From Spirochaetia bacterium (lineage in GTDB: Bacteria; Spirochaetota; Spirochaetia; Treponematales; Breznakiellaceae): a stretch of DNA of 64,000 nucleotides. A program made the position numbers and the translations under genes. Below the pieces are notes generated by a model. That model searched no databases and had not been told where the DNA came from. It was given only the letters and a program-made list of their open reading frames with translations. The stretch is taken from contig BNVB01000002.1 in assembly GCA_025997795.1 (NCBI GenBank), positions 1 through 64,000 on the forward strand. Direction: 5' to 3'. This document shows positions 26,988 to 35,340 of this stretch, piece after piece; positions within the stretch are counted from its first letter, which is position 1, and every line of letters starts with the position of its first letter.

Positions 26988-28030
26988 GATAACTCCGTAG
27001 GCTGTTTTGCAGAACGTCTCCTGGCTACCGCTTCTATATCTTCATGGATCGCTTCAAAGGCTTCGATGATCCGGGGATCAAAATGGGTACCCTTACCTGC
27101 CATAATAAGATTGTAGGCATCCTGGGTACTCATGGCCTTGCGGTAAATCCGGTCTGCCACTACCGCATCGTATACATCCGCCACCGCCATAATCCGGGAA
27201 CAGAGGGGAATTTTTTCTTCCTTAATCCCATGGGGGTAACCGGAACCGTCAAATTTTTCATGGTGGCCTTCGGCAATCTGGATGGCATAGTTAAGGTAGT
27301 GCTGGGTGGGGGTTCTCTCGTACATGGCCTGCAATATACCCGCACCTATGGTGGTATGGGTTTTCATGGTGTTAAATTCCTGGTCGTCCAGCCGTCCCGG
27401 TTTTAAGAGGATCACGTCGCTTACCCCAATCTTGCCAATATCGTGGAGCAGCGCTGCCCGTGTAATAAGGGAAAGATCCTGTTCGTTCAGTTCCTTGTTA
27501 AAACAACCCATGTGAATCAGTTCCCGGCCCAGGAGGGTTACATAGATCCGGGTCCGCTGGACATGATCCCCGGTACTTTTGTCCCGGCTTTCTATCATTT
27601 CCGAGAAGGAAAGAACAATGCTGTCTTCCAGTTCCTTAACGGTACTTTCCAGGTTGTGCTGATATTTGGCCAGGTCTAAATGAAGCTGCAGCCGGTGGAG
27701 CAGGATACTCCTTTCCACCGGTTTGGTAATAAAATCCACCACCCCCGATTCCAGCGCCCGGACTTCTATAGCCATATCGTGGTTGGCAGTTAAAAAAATA
27801 ATCGGAATTCTGCTAAAAAGGGTGCTCTCTTTGATCCGGCTTAGTGTTTCAAAACCGTCCATTTCGGGCATATCCACATCCAAAAGGATCAGGTCGGGAA
27901 TACGCTGAGCGCAGATTTGCAGTGCCTGAGCGCCGGATTTTGCCAGCAATACCTGATAAAACTCAGAGAGCTGCAACTGGATGTTCTTTAGATTTGCTAA
28001 GTTGTCGTCCACCACCAGTATTTGTTCCAT
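26984..28030 (-). CDS. Response regulator with HD-GYP output domain
   Basis: An N-terminal receiver (VVDDNLANL, phospho-Asp in LILLDVDMPEMDG, Lys in FITKPV) is joined to an HD-GYP domain with LLHDIGKIGVSD and HHEKFDGSGYP. HD-GYP proteins are cyclic-di-GMP phosphodiesterases, and the metal-binding His/Asp residues are present. The family GYP is intact. It is first in the operon and is the likely final phosphate acceptor from the HPt protein that follows, so the operon would control c-di-GMP levels in response to two sensors. A promoter lies directly upstream. Confidence 0.9.
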   Translation of the reverse strand: MEQILVVDDNLANLKNIQLQLSEFYQVLLAKSGAQALQICAQRIPDLILLDVDMPEMDGFETLSRIKESTLFSRIPIIFLTANHDMAIEVRALESGVVDFITKPVERSILLHRLQLHLDLAKYQHNLESTVKELEDSIVLSFSEMIESRDKSTGDHVQRTRIYVTLLGRELIHMGCFNKELNEQDLSLITRAALLHDIGKIGVSDVILLKPGRLDDQEFNTMKTHTTIGAGILQAMYERTPTQHYLNYAIQIAEGHHEKFDGSGYPHGIKEEKIPLCSRIMAVADVYDAVVADRIYRKAMSTQDAYNLIMAGKGTHFDPRIIEAFEAIHEDIEAVARRRSAKQPTELS

Positions 28031-28040
28031 AGTACCTATT

Positions 28041-28068
28041 ACTATATCACAAAACTGGCAGAATTCAA
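28041..28068 (-). promoter_or_regulatory. Promoter of the HD-GYP/phosphorelay operon
   Basis: On the minus strand TTGAAT (28068-28063), a 16-bp spacer and TATAGT (28046-28041) lie ten bases before ATG 28030. The leader would be only a few bases. It separates this operon from the cheAWX operon upstream, although read-through is possible. Confidence 0.5.
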
Positions 28069-28106
28069 TAAGCTAAAGCGTTAATTATGGCTTTATATGG
28101 CTTATC

Positions 28107-28574
28107 TTAGGTTCGTTCCCGGACAGCTACGTTAATTTCGATCTTGCCAAGGGTTCCCAGTTCCATGGGAACGATCAACGCTTCCACTTCATGATTGGAA
28201 ATTTCCATGTTTTCCCCGGAAAACAGGGCCGGCGGGGTAAGATCAAATTTAAAGCCCAGATCGTGGAGTTTGGTTACCGCCTGGGCAGTAATCATATTGG
28301 CCAATTCCTGAATGGTAGCTTTAGCCAAATCATCAAGCTGGGTAAACTGTTCACCGTTCATTGCTCCCGCAATGCCCAGAGCAGTATCCTTGGTCATGTC
28401 AAAAAGGACCCGGCCTTCCACATCTCCTGCCAGGCCTACCAGGGCAGCAACGCCCATAATCGACATGGTGGTTGATTTAAGGTAGAGATCCCCCCGCTTT
28501 ACCTCGGTACCCAGGACTTCCTTTAATACATTAAAGGCTGCTTCCACAAAGGGGTTGATATACTCAACTCTCAT
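28107..28574 (-). CDS. cheX: Chemotaxis phosphatase CheX
   Basis: CheX removes phosphate from CheY-P and replaces CheZ in spirochaetes. The 155-residue protein has the CheC/CheX fold, with the catalytic E-x-x-N pair in TIQELANMITAQAV (about residue 95) and the typical N-terminus MRVEYINPFVEAAFNVLKEV. The ribosome site GGAG lies nine bases before the ATG. It is the last gene of the che operon here. In other treponemes cheY follows cheX; here the next gene is a receiver-HD-GYP protein. Confidence 0.9.
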   Translation of the reverse strand: MRVEYINPFVEAAFNVLKEVLGTEVKRGDLYLKSTTMSIMGVAALVGLAGDVEGRVLFDMTKDTALGIAGAMNGEQFTQLDDLAKATIQELANMITAQAVTKLHDLGFKFDLTPPALFSGENMEISNHEVEALIVPMELGTLGKIEINVAVRERT

Positions 28575-28621
28575 GACTCACTCCTACTTTTAGCGGTAGA
28601 ATTGCCGCCAGTTAAATCGAA

Positions 28622-28641
28622 CATCAGCATTTACGCTGATG
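28622..28641 (-). other. Small hairpin between cheX and cheW
   Basis: CATCAGC (28622-28628) and GCTGATG (28635-28641) form a 7-bp stem in the 81-base gap between cheW/R and cheX. There is no T run, so it is more likely an mRNA processing or stability element than a terminator. Confidence 0.3.
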
Positions 28642-28655
28642 ATAAACACCACTAT

Positions 28656-29972
28656 CTAGGCCCGTTTCATAAATGCGGAAACCGGCGGTTTCGCCATGGG
28701 CCGCCATTCAGTTTCGGCCAATTCTTCATGCTCTCCCAGGATTAAGAAACCCTGGCCTTTAAGTTTTTCCGTACACTCATTAACCAGTTTGTCCTGTTCC
28801 TGCAGCGGGAGGAAAGACAGCATATCCCGTGCCAGAATTATATCCAGGTCCGGCAGGGAATTATCGTTCAGAATATCATGGTATTCAAACAGAATTGAAT
28901 CCTTGATCTCCTGATTAAAGGTATAACCGTTTGAACCCCGTACCATGTGGGTCCGGCAGTATTCAGGGACCTCATCCAGTTCAAAGATCATATTGGGGGC
29001 CTGGGAAATTGCCATAATATCGTTGTCGTTTGCCCAAATCTTGAACCGGGTATTGGGATACCTGGTTTTAAGTATACAGGCAAATGAAAAAGTTTCATAG
29101 CCCTTGCCGCAGCCTGGATTCCAGACCTGGATAAGAGCGGAATTGATGTTTGGCAAAACCGCCTTGACTGCGGCGGCATAATCATCATGCCAGAAGGATC
29201 CGCTGGAAGGGGAATAAAACCGGGAAAGAAAATCATCCGCTTCCTTGACATCTTTAAGCTGAAGGTCCGGACCCTGGCGGCCAATGCTCCAGTCGGCAAA
29301 ACGTTCCCTAATCCAGGTATCGTTAACCGGGCTTGGATAAAACTGTTTAAGCGCCGGAAGGCTTTGGCGGATAAAATCCATGGCAGATTCGGCCTGGGCG
29401 GCGGCAGAAGGTCCACTGTCCTGAGCGGGGGGGACATAGTAAGCATCGGCATCGGGGAGCCGGGGTTTTTCTTCTTCCTTGTTGATAGAAAAGATTCGTA
29501 CCACATCCAGAATAATGTAGAGGTCCCCCTGTTTTTCCACCACACCGCTGATAAACTTAATATTGATATCCCCAAAGATGGGATGAGGGGGCTGGATCTG
29601 ATCGGTATTGATTCCCACAACCTTGTCGATCTTGTCTACAATAGTGCCATAGACCCGGTCGTTAATAATCAGAATTAACATATTTTCGATATTGTCGCTC
29701 TTTTTTTCCAGAGGCAGGTGAAAGAAGGTACGCAGATCGATGATGGGGATAATGTCTCCCCGCAGATTGTATACCCCCCGGACATAAGAGGCTGCGTTGG
29801 GAACATAGGTAAACTTATCGGCCTTGGCGATTTCCTTGACATTCATAATGTCCACGCCATAATCCTTACCCCCCAGGGAAAAGGTGATCATCTTAAAGTC
29901 AACATCTTCTACCCGTTCTTTTTGCTGCTGGAGTTCCGCATTTACTGTTTCCAAATCCCGTACTATGGCCAT
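28656..29972 (-). CDS. CheW domain fused to CheR-like methyltransferase domain
   Basis: The N-terminal ~170 residues are a CheW adaptor domain (FSLGGKDYGVDIMNVKEI, RGVYNLRGDIIPIIDLRTF) that links receptors to CheA. After a linker, residues ~190-438 follow the fold of the CheR methyltransferase, with the SAM-binding loop as VWNPGCGKGYETFSFA and a late motif DIILARDMLSFL. The usual GC-(S/T)-(S/T)-GEEPYS signature is altered (Glu-Pro lost), so methyltransferase activity is doubtful. CheW-CheR-like fusions are a known feature of spirochaete chemotaxis arrays. It lies between cheA and cheX with a good ribosome site. Confidence 0.85.
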   Translation of the reverse strand: MAIVRDLETVNAELQQQKERVEDVDFKMITFSLGGKDYGVDIMNVKEIAKADKFTYVPNAASYVRGVYNLRGDIIPIIDLRTFFHLPLEKKSDNIENMLILIINDRVYGTIVDKIDKVVGINTDQIQPPHPIFGDINIKFISGVVEKQGDLYIILDVVRIFSINKEEEKPRLPDADAYYVPPAQDSGPSAAAQAESAMDFIRQSLPALKQFYPSPVNDTWIRERFADWSIGRQGPDLQLKDVKEADDFLSRFYSPSSGSFWHDDYAAAVKAVLPNINSALIQVWNPGCGKGYETFSFACILKTRYPNTRFKIWANDNDIMAISQAPNMIFELDEVPEYCRTHMVRGSNGYTFNQEIKDSILFEYHDILNDNSLPDLDIILARDMLSFLPLQEQDKLVNECTEKLKGQGFLILGEHEELAETEWRPMAKPPVSAFMKRA

Positions 29973-29981
29973 CTTACACTC

Positions 29982-32447
29982 CTACCGTATTCCCTCGCGG
30001 ATTCGGCGCTGTTCCATTTCCTTGCGCTGCCCCAAATCCAGGAGCTGGCTTACATCAATAATAAGCGATACTGAACCATCTCCCAGGATCGAAGCCCCGG
30101 CAATGCCCGGAGAATTGGTAAACTGATCCCGCAGGGGTTTGATTACCACATCCTCTTCTCCAATAAGGCTGTCTACCATAAATCCCATTTTCTTTTCGGC
30201 AGTTCCTACAATAACGATAAAATGAAAATCGGTTTGTTCTTCGGTTTTGATGCCAAAAAGCCGGTTAAGCCTGAGCAGGGAAATAACATCGTTCCTGACA
30301 TTGATAACTTCGTAGTTATCGATAAACTTGATTTCATCCGGTTTAATCCGCAGGCTTTCAATAACGCTGGTGATGGGGATGGAGTAGATTTCTTCGCCCA
30401 CCCGGACCAGGAGCCCCTGGATAATAGCCAGGGTAAGGGGCAGTTTAATGATAAACTTAGTCCCCTTGCCCATTTCGGAATTAACCGTAACGGTGCCGTT
30501 GAGTTTTTCGATGGACCGGCGTACCACGTCCAGACCAACCCCCCGGCCGGAGATACTGGTAATTTGTTTGGCGGTAGAAAAACCCGGCTCAAAAATGAGG
30601 TTGTAGGCTTCTACATCGGAGAGTACCTTGTTGGGGTTGATAATACCCCGTTCTGCGGCCTTAGCCTTGACTGCCTCTACGTCAATACCCTTGCCGTCGT
30701 CGCCAATCTCGATGATGATCATGTTACCTTCGTTGGAAGCCTTGAGCAGCACCTGGCCTTCTTCGGGTTTACCGGCGGCCTTGCGTTCCTCGGCGCTTTC
30801 AATGCCGTGGTCCACGGAATTCCGTACCGAGTGCATGATCGGGTCCAGAAGGTCTTCGATAACCGACTTGTCCAGTTCGGTTTCTTCCCCTTCAATAACC
30901 AGATTTATCTTTTTGCTAAGCGATTTGGACAGATCCCGCACCAGCCGGGGGAAACGGCTGAAAATCTGGCTGATGGGCACCATGCGGATCCGCATAACCC
31001 CTTCCTGGAGTTCTGCGGTAATCCGTCCCAGGTTCTGGCTGGTGGACCGGAATTTGCTTACATTGAGTTTAAGGTCCGCTTCAAAACCGTCAAAGAGGGA
31101 GAAAATGTCTCCATACTGTTCGCCCATTTCTTTGCGAATTTCCTTGACGGACCGGCCTTCCTGGATGCTTTCCAAATAAGCAGGCAGGCTGTCGAAGAGG
31201 GTTTTTATTCTTTCCCGGTAGCTGGCTTCCAAGCTGTGGAGCTCGGTTAATAAATTATTAAACAGAATGTTGCTCTGGTTAAAGGTTGCCTTGGTTATAA
31301 CCGTTTCCGACACCAGGTTAAGAAGATCGTCGATACGTTTTGAATCCACCCGGAGTATCGAGCCCGCTTCTTTACCGGCTTTTTTGGCGTCTTCGGTGGA
31401 AGCGCCGCTTTTGGCCGCCGGATGCGCTTCTGCCTGAGGGGGCGAAGCTGGGGCGGCGGGCGTTACCTGAGGGGCGGGCGAAGCGGCGAGTGCCGGAGCG
31501 GGCGCCGGGGTAACAGCTGCCGGGGCGGCAGGTGTTGCAGCTGCTGCGGCCTGGAGCAGACCCCGCCCGGTACTTTGGGCCGGAGCGGCATCGGATGCCT
31601 TGAGTTGATCGATATTGGTTACCACAGCCGCCAGGGTTACATCGGGAATAGTTACATACTTTTGCAGATCCGCCACGGAACTGCCCGAAGCGATATAATA
31701 GTTAACCGTGGGGAAAAAGGTATCTTCGTAGAGCTGTTCAAATTCCGGCTGGGTTTTAAGTATGGACCCCAGGCTTTTGAGCGCCGCATAACACTGGATA
31801 CCCCCAACGGTATTCATCAGGCTGCTTTCGTCAAACTGAACGGAAACCTGGTACACGGGCATACCGCCGTCCACCGAATCTTTAAGTTCCTGCATATCCG
31901 CTGTACTTAAGCCGCCGGAACCGCTGGGAGCAGGCGCCATGGTGGCGGCCATTGTGGCGGCCATGGCGGCCGCCGGGGCAGCAGCCTGCGGGGGGGGAGC
32001 CGCCGGGGCGGGTTGGGGAACGGCGGGTTTCGCGGCGCCTTTTTTGCCCTTTTCGGGGATCATCGCCTTGAGCCGGGCCTCCATCTGGGAGGTGTCTTCC
32101 TGGTAAACCGCCCCGTTCATCCGCTGTTCCAGCATGGCCTTGATAATGTCAATGGCCGCCAGGAGGGTATCCACCACATCCTCGTTAATAACCAGTTGAT
32201 CGGAACGGATTGCGTCCAGGACATCTTCTACCAGATGGGTAAAATGAGACAATTCCATCATCTCAACCGTGGCAGACCCGCCCTTAAGGGTATGAGCCGC
32301 ACGGAAAATTTCGTCTACCGCATCCTTGTTACCGCCCTCGTTCTCCAAAACCAGAATGTTTTGTTCCAGGGTATCAACCTGCATTTGGGCTTCACTAAAG
32401 AAATCCTTCAATAACTCTTCATTATTTGGGTCGAGATAATCGCTCAT
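29982..32447 (-). CDS. cheA: Chemotaxis histidine kinase CheA
   Basis: CheA autophosphorylates in receptor arrays and passes phosphate to CheY. The ~821-residue protein has an N-terminal HPt domain with the phospho-His in AAHTLKGGSATVEM (about residue 50), then an Ala/Pro-rich linker (about 125-200). A second alpha/beta domain (about 205-280) and another Ala/Pro linker are followed by the dimerisation helices (SKRIDDLLNLVSETVITKAT). The ATPase domain has HSVRNSVDHGIES, GDDGKGID and GRGVGLDVV, and a C-terminal CheW-like domain closes the protein. The start is taken as the ATG at 32447 (MSDYLDPNNEE); an in-frame ATG six codons earlier lies inside the likely promoter region. Confidence 0.92.
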   Translation of the reverse strand: MSDYLDPNNEELLKDFFSEAQMQVDTLEQNILVLENEGGNKDAVDEIFRAAHTLKGGSATVEMMELSHFTHLVEDVLDAIRSDQLVINEDVVDTLLAAIDIIKAMLEQRMNGAVYQEDTSQMEARLKAMIPEKGKKGAAKPAVPQPAPAAPPPQAAAPAAAMAATMAATMAPAPSGSGGLSTADMQELKDSVDGGMPVYQVSVQFDESSLMNTVGGIQCYAALKSLGSILKTQPEFEQLYEDTFFPTVNYYIASGSSVADLQKYVTIPDVTLAAVVTNIDQLKASDAAPAQSTGRGLLQAAAAATPAAPAAVTPAPAPALAASPAPQVTPAAPASPPQAEAHPAAKSGASTEDAKKAGKEAGSILRVDSKRIDDLLNLVSETVITKATFNQSNILFNNLLTELHSLEASYRERIKTLFDSLPAYLESIQEGRSVKEIRKEMGEQYGDIFSLFDGFEADLKLNVSKFRSTSQNLGRITAELQEGVMRIRMVPISQIFSRFPRLVRDLSKSLSKKINLVIEGEETELDKSVIEDLLDPIMHSVRNSVDHGIESAEERKAAGKPEEGQVLLKASNEGNMIIIEIGDDGKGIDVEAVKAKAAERGIINPNKVLSDVEAYNLIFEPGFSTAKQITSISGRGVGLDVVRRSIEKLNGTVTVNSEMGKGTKFIIKLPLTLAIIQGLLVRVGEEIYSIPITSVIESLRIKPDEIKFIDNYEVINVRNDVISLLRLNRLFGIKTEEQTDFHFIVIVGTAEKKMGFMVDSLIGEEDVVIKPLRDQFTNSPGIAGASILGDGSVSLIIDVSQLLDLGQRKEMEQRRIREGIR

Positions 32448-32499
32448 GCTATAATGTTTATACACAAATCCTTTTACGTCAAGCCTATTAAGAAGTCTA

Positions 32500-32529
32500 T
32501 TGAGAAGATCCTTAACCTACCGATAGTAT
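32500..32529 (+). promoter_or_regulatory. Promoter of the first outer-membrane-like gene (leaderless)
   Basis: TTGAGA (32500-32505), an 18-bp spacer and TAGTAT (32524-32529) end four bases before ATG 32534. The 86-base gap to cheA also carries a minus-strand TATAAA-like -10 (about nine bases before cheA ATG 32447), so this is a divergent promoter region. Confidence 0.5.
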
Positions 32530-32533
32530 AGAT

Positions 32534-33799
32534 ATGAGGAAAAACCTGCGAACGGCCTTTTTGGTCTTTTTTATCCCCCTTGGGGGTCTTTTTGGAACGG
32601 AACTTACCGTACCTCACCTGGAACTGATAAACCGGGGAAGGATGGAAGACGGGAATTTTGGGATTAGCAGCGCCATGGAAGCCGACATATCCCTTTCCGG
32701 GGGGTATAAATACGGCATAACCCTGGGGCTGGGGGCGGAAATCCCCAATCTGGAAAAAGCCCTGTCCTATGGCCGCCTGGAACTGCCCTACGCAAGCAGT
32801 AGCCCGGTAAATGAAACCGAATACAATGCCCTGGTGGACGAGCTAAACGGCCGTTACAACAACCAGGCGGTTATCTCCATACGGTCTCTGGAAGCTGTTA
32901 TTCGGGATGTTTTTGGCAAGCCCTTTGATATAAGTTTTTTTATCGGCGCCAATGATAAACTTGGTTCCGGCGTGGAATTTGAAGACCATTTTGGCACTGT
33001 TCCGGTGGTTACCACCCTGCGGGGCTTTTTTTACTATCCGGACGGCCTGGGAGCAGGGTACTACCGGAACCCTTCCCTCCGTTTTAACGGAGCAATCCAC
33101 CAGGTAAAGGGGACCGGCATGGCCTTTACCACCACTTTTTGGGAAAATGTGATCCCCACCCTTTACCTGTATCAGGATCTTTCGTTTTCTGAGCCCCATG
33201 TACCCGGCAGAAGTTATATTCCAGGGCACTATTCGGGTGATTTTAAGGTTTTAATTAATACCGAAACCGTCAAATTTGAGGTTTTTGCCGGACTTACCTA
33301 TGTAAATGAGGAAAATCCCATCCTTCGGGGCGGGGCGCTGGCCTACTTTAGCTCCGGCCCCTTCTCTTTTCTTATGCAGGCGGGCATTCCCTACTGGGAA
33401 ACGGGAAAACGTATTGATATTGATAACTGTTACTTCCTTATGGAACCCCGGCTCCGCTTTGACAAAATTGGGGCAAATTTAACCTTTTTCTACCGTCCTG
33501 TTTACTATATGAACAAGGTTATTCTGGATGAACACGGCGGAACAGACGGCGGTATGGCAGATATTAACCTAAAGGTATTTTACGGAAACCTGGCCCGTTC
33601 CGCCTTTGAAGCGGGTCTGGAAGGGACCACCACGCTACGGATCCACAATGGCGAGGATTTTAGCCTGTGGGTATCTCCTTTTCTGAGTGTAGCCACATCG
33701 GGGCTGCTTTGGGACTTTAAGGTACGGATCAATCCGCTCTACTATAGAGACGGCGGGGACCTGGCGGAAGGTTTTGTGGGAATTCGTACATCCTATTAG
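32534..33799 (+). CDS. Secreted protein, probable outer-membrane beta-barrel
   Basis: The 421-residue protein has a signal peptide (MRKNLRTAFLVFFIPLGGLFG) and then many short alternating hydrophobic/polar segments rich in Tyr, Phe and Gly (KYGITLGLGAEIP, GPFSFLMQAGIPYW, ANLTFFYRPVYYMN). These are typical of outer-membrane beta strands. There is no lipobox. The family is not recognised. It pairs with the next gene of similar design, 35 bases downstream, so both may be envelope proteins from one transcript. The transcript seems leaderless. Confidence 0.65.
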   Translation: MRKNLRTAFLVFFIPLGGLFGTELTVPHLELINRGRMEDGNFGISSAMEADISLSGGYKYGITLGLGAEIPNLEKALSYGRLELPYASSSPVNETEYNALVDELNGRYNNQAVISIRSLEAVIRDVFGKPFDISFFIGANDKLGSGVEFEDHFGTVPVVTTLRGFFYYPDGLGAGYYRNPSLRFNGAIHQVKGTGMAFTTTFWENVIPTLYLYQDLSFSEPHVPGRSYIPGHYSGDFKVLINTETVKFEVFAGLTYVNEENPILRGGALAYFSSGPFSFLMQAGIPYWETGKRIDIDNCYFLMEPRLRFDKIGANLTFFYRPVYYMNKVILDEHGGTDGGMADINLKVFYGNLARSAFEAGLEGTTTLRIHNGEDFSLWVSPFLSVATSGLLWDFKVRINPLYYRDGGDLAEGFVGIRTSY

Positions 33800-33834
33800 G
33801 ATGAAGGCAGATACAAGATGAAGGCAGCTAAAGG

Positions 33835-34719
33835 ATGAAAAAGTTCGTTTTCCTGGGGGTGATTTTTTTACTGGCTGGTCATTTCAAAACCGGCAGCCTT
33901 TTTGGCCTGGAATTTTCGGCCATCGCCGGGGCGGGGAACCTGGCCTTTGAGAATTCCTCAAAAAACCCTATAGGAAAAGGCGATTTTAATGGTTCCCTCT
34001 ATCCCCTGGGACAGATTGGTTTGACGGACCAGCTGTCTACCCTGTTCAGTTATTCCGTTACCCTGGAGCGGGATCCCCTGCTTCGTACGGTACTGACCGG
34101 TCTTATGGAACTGGAAGCTGATTATTTTTCCCTTTCTGTGGGGCCCCTCTTTGGGCTCTTTACCACCCGGGAGTACCCCCTTAAACCGGGTATTTCCGCC
34201 AGAGTAGGGTTTAACCTTCCGGGGATTTTTTTTGTAAACCTTGAAGGCGGCGCTACCTTTGGCAGGGTACGAAAAACCGGAGATTATTATATAGAAACCG
34301 GCCGGGCTGCTTTGGGTTTCTGGCTCCCCAATCTTATCAGCACCTTGAGTGTTTCCCGCCAAAAATTCACCCTGGCGCCGCAGGATCTTCTTACTACAGA
34401 AGACGAACTGCTCCGTTTTTGTTACCGGGCGGATATTTTTGCAAAAAATGTTCCCTATACGGTTTCCGTTGATATGGGATACCAGATTCTTAAACGATCC
34501 TACGATGGTTTGGCAAACGGTCAAGATACGTTCCGCGCTGCCTTTCTTGGTTTTGAAACGAACATTACCGTGCTGCCTTCCTTGATTATCCGTTTTGGTG
34601 CGGAAATCCCCGTGTATGCCTGGGGCAAGGACCCGCTTACCAAGGCGGAAGGCGCCTGGTTTTTCCGGGCCTTTGCGGGTTTTACCTGGATGGCACATAA
34701 GCCTAACAAGCCTGAATAG
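33835..34719 (+). CDS. Second secreted beta-barrel-like protein
   Basis: This 294-residue protein has a signal peptide (MKKFVFLGVIFLLAGHFKTGSL) and beta-strand-like segments (YFSLSVGPLFGLF, ISARVGFNLPGIFFVNLEGG, LIIRFGAEIPVYAWG, FFRAFAGFTWMA). The last ends in an aromatic residue-rich strand as in outer-membrane proteins. The function is unknown. The gap before it contains a short direct repeat (GATGAAGGCAG twice) with overlapping ATGs at 33801 and 33818 that open only tiny frames; AAAGG just before ATG 33835 is close for a ribosome site. Confidence 0.6.
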   Translation: MKKFVFLGVIFLLAGHFKTGSLFGLEFSAIAGAGNLAFENSSKNPIGKGDFNGSLYPLGQIGLTDQLSTLFSYSVTLERDPLLRTVLTGLMELEADYFSLSVGPLFGLFTTREYPLKPGISARVGFNLPGIFFVNLEGGATFGRVRKTGDYYIETGRAALGFWLPNLISTLSVSRQKFTLAPQDLLTTEDELLRFCYRADIFAKNVPYTVSVDMGYQILKRSYDGLANGQDTFRAAFLGFETNITVLPSLIIRFGAEIPVYAWGKDPLTKAEGAWFFRAFAGFTWMAHKPNKPE

Positions 34720-35340
34720 TTATTCCATATAGTGCAGATGGGGCCGCAGTTCCTGCCAGGCCGCTTCCTGCCGTTCGGTAAAAAGTTTTTTGTTGTTTGC
34801 AAAAAGATTGTTTCCCAGGGTATCAATGGACACCATAAGCGGTCCAAAATCGCGGACCCGCAGGACCCACATTGCCTCGGCCATTCCCAGATCCAGCCAG
34901 TGAACTGCCTCCACCGCTTCCACCGCCTCTGCCGCCAGTACTGCGCAGCCGCCGGGAAAAACCGTATGGACCGCCCCCAGACGGCGGCAGGCTTCGGCGG
35001 TTGTGGGCCCCATGCCCCCCTTGCCTACAATAAACCGCGTGCCCGTGGCTTCAAGAAATTCCGCCTCGCAGGATTCCATCCGCATACTGGTGGTGGGGCC
35101 CACGGAGATTACCTTCCAGTCCGGGGTATCACCGCCGGTCTTCTGCTGCATAATCGGCCCGGCATGAAAGATGGCCTTGCCTCCCAGGTCTACCGGGGAG
35201 GCAAGGCCCTGGCGGATTATCCGCTGGTGTACATCGTCCCGGCCCGTTACAAGGTACCCGCTTAGATAGACAAAACCTCCAATCCGGAGTTCCGCCAGAT
35301 CCCCGGCGCTTAAGGGTGTTGTAAGGTGTTTTTCTGTCAT
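34720..35340 (-). CDS. Class I fumarase / L-tartrate dehydratase beta subunit
   Basis: The 206-residue protein is the C-terminal-type (swivelling) subunit of the two-subunit Fe-S hydro-lyase family (FumB/TtdB type). It supplies substrate-binding residues through FHAGPIMQ, SVGPTTSMRME and GKGGMGPTT. The alpha subunit gene precedes it with an ATGA overlap, which fixes the start at 35340. In fermentative bacteria this pair interconverts fumarate and malate, but L-tartrate dehydratases look alike, so the substrate is open. Confidence 0.85.
   Translation of the reverse strand: MTEKHLTTPLSAGDLAELRIGGFVYLSGYLVTGRDDVHQRIIRQGLASPVDLGGKAIFHAGPIMQQKTGGDTPDWKVISVGPTTSMRMESCEAEFLEATGTRFIVGKGGMGPTTAEACRRLGAVHTVFPGGCAVLAAEAVEAVEAVHWLDLGMAEAMWVLRVRDFGPLMVSIDTLGNNLFANNKKLFTERQEAAWQELRPHLHYME

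Noticed and set aside
30222..31250. Long plus-strand open frames opposite cheA (30222-31250, 30628-31179)
   Set aside because: They are mirror frames of high-GC coding DNA, with no start signal or recognisable domain.
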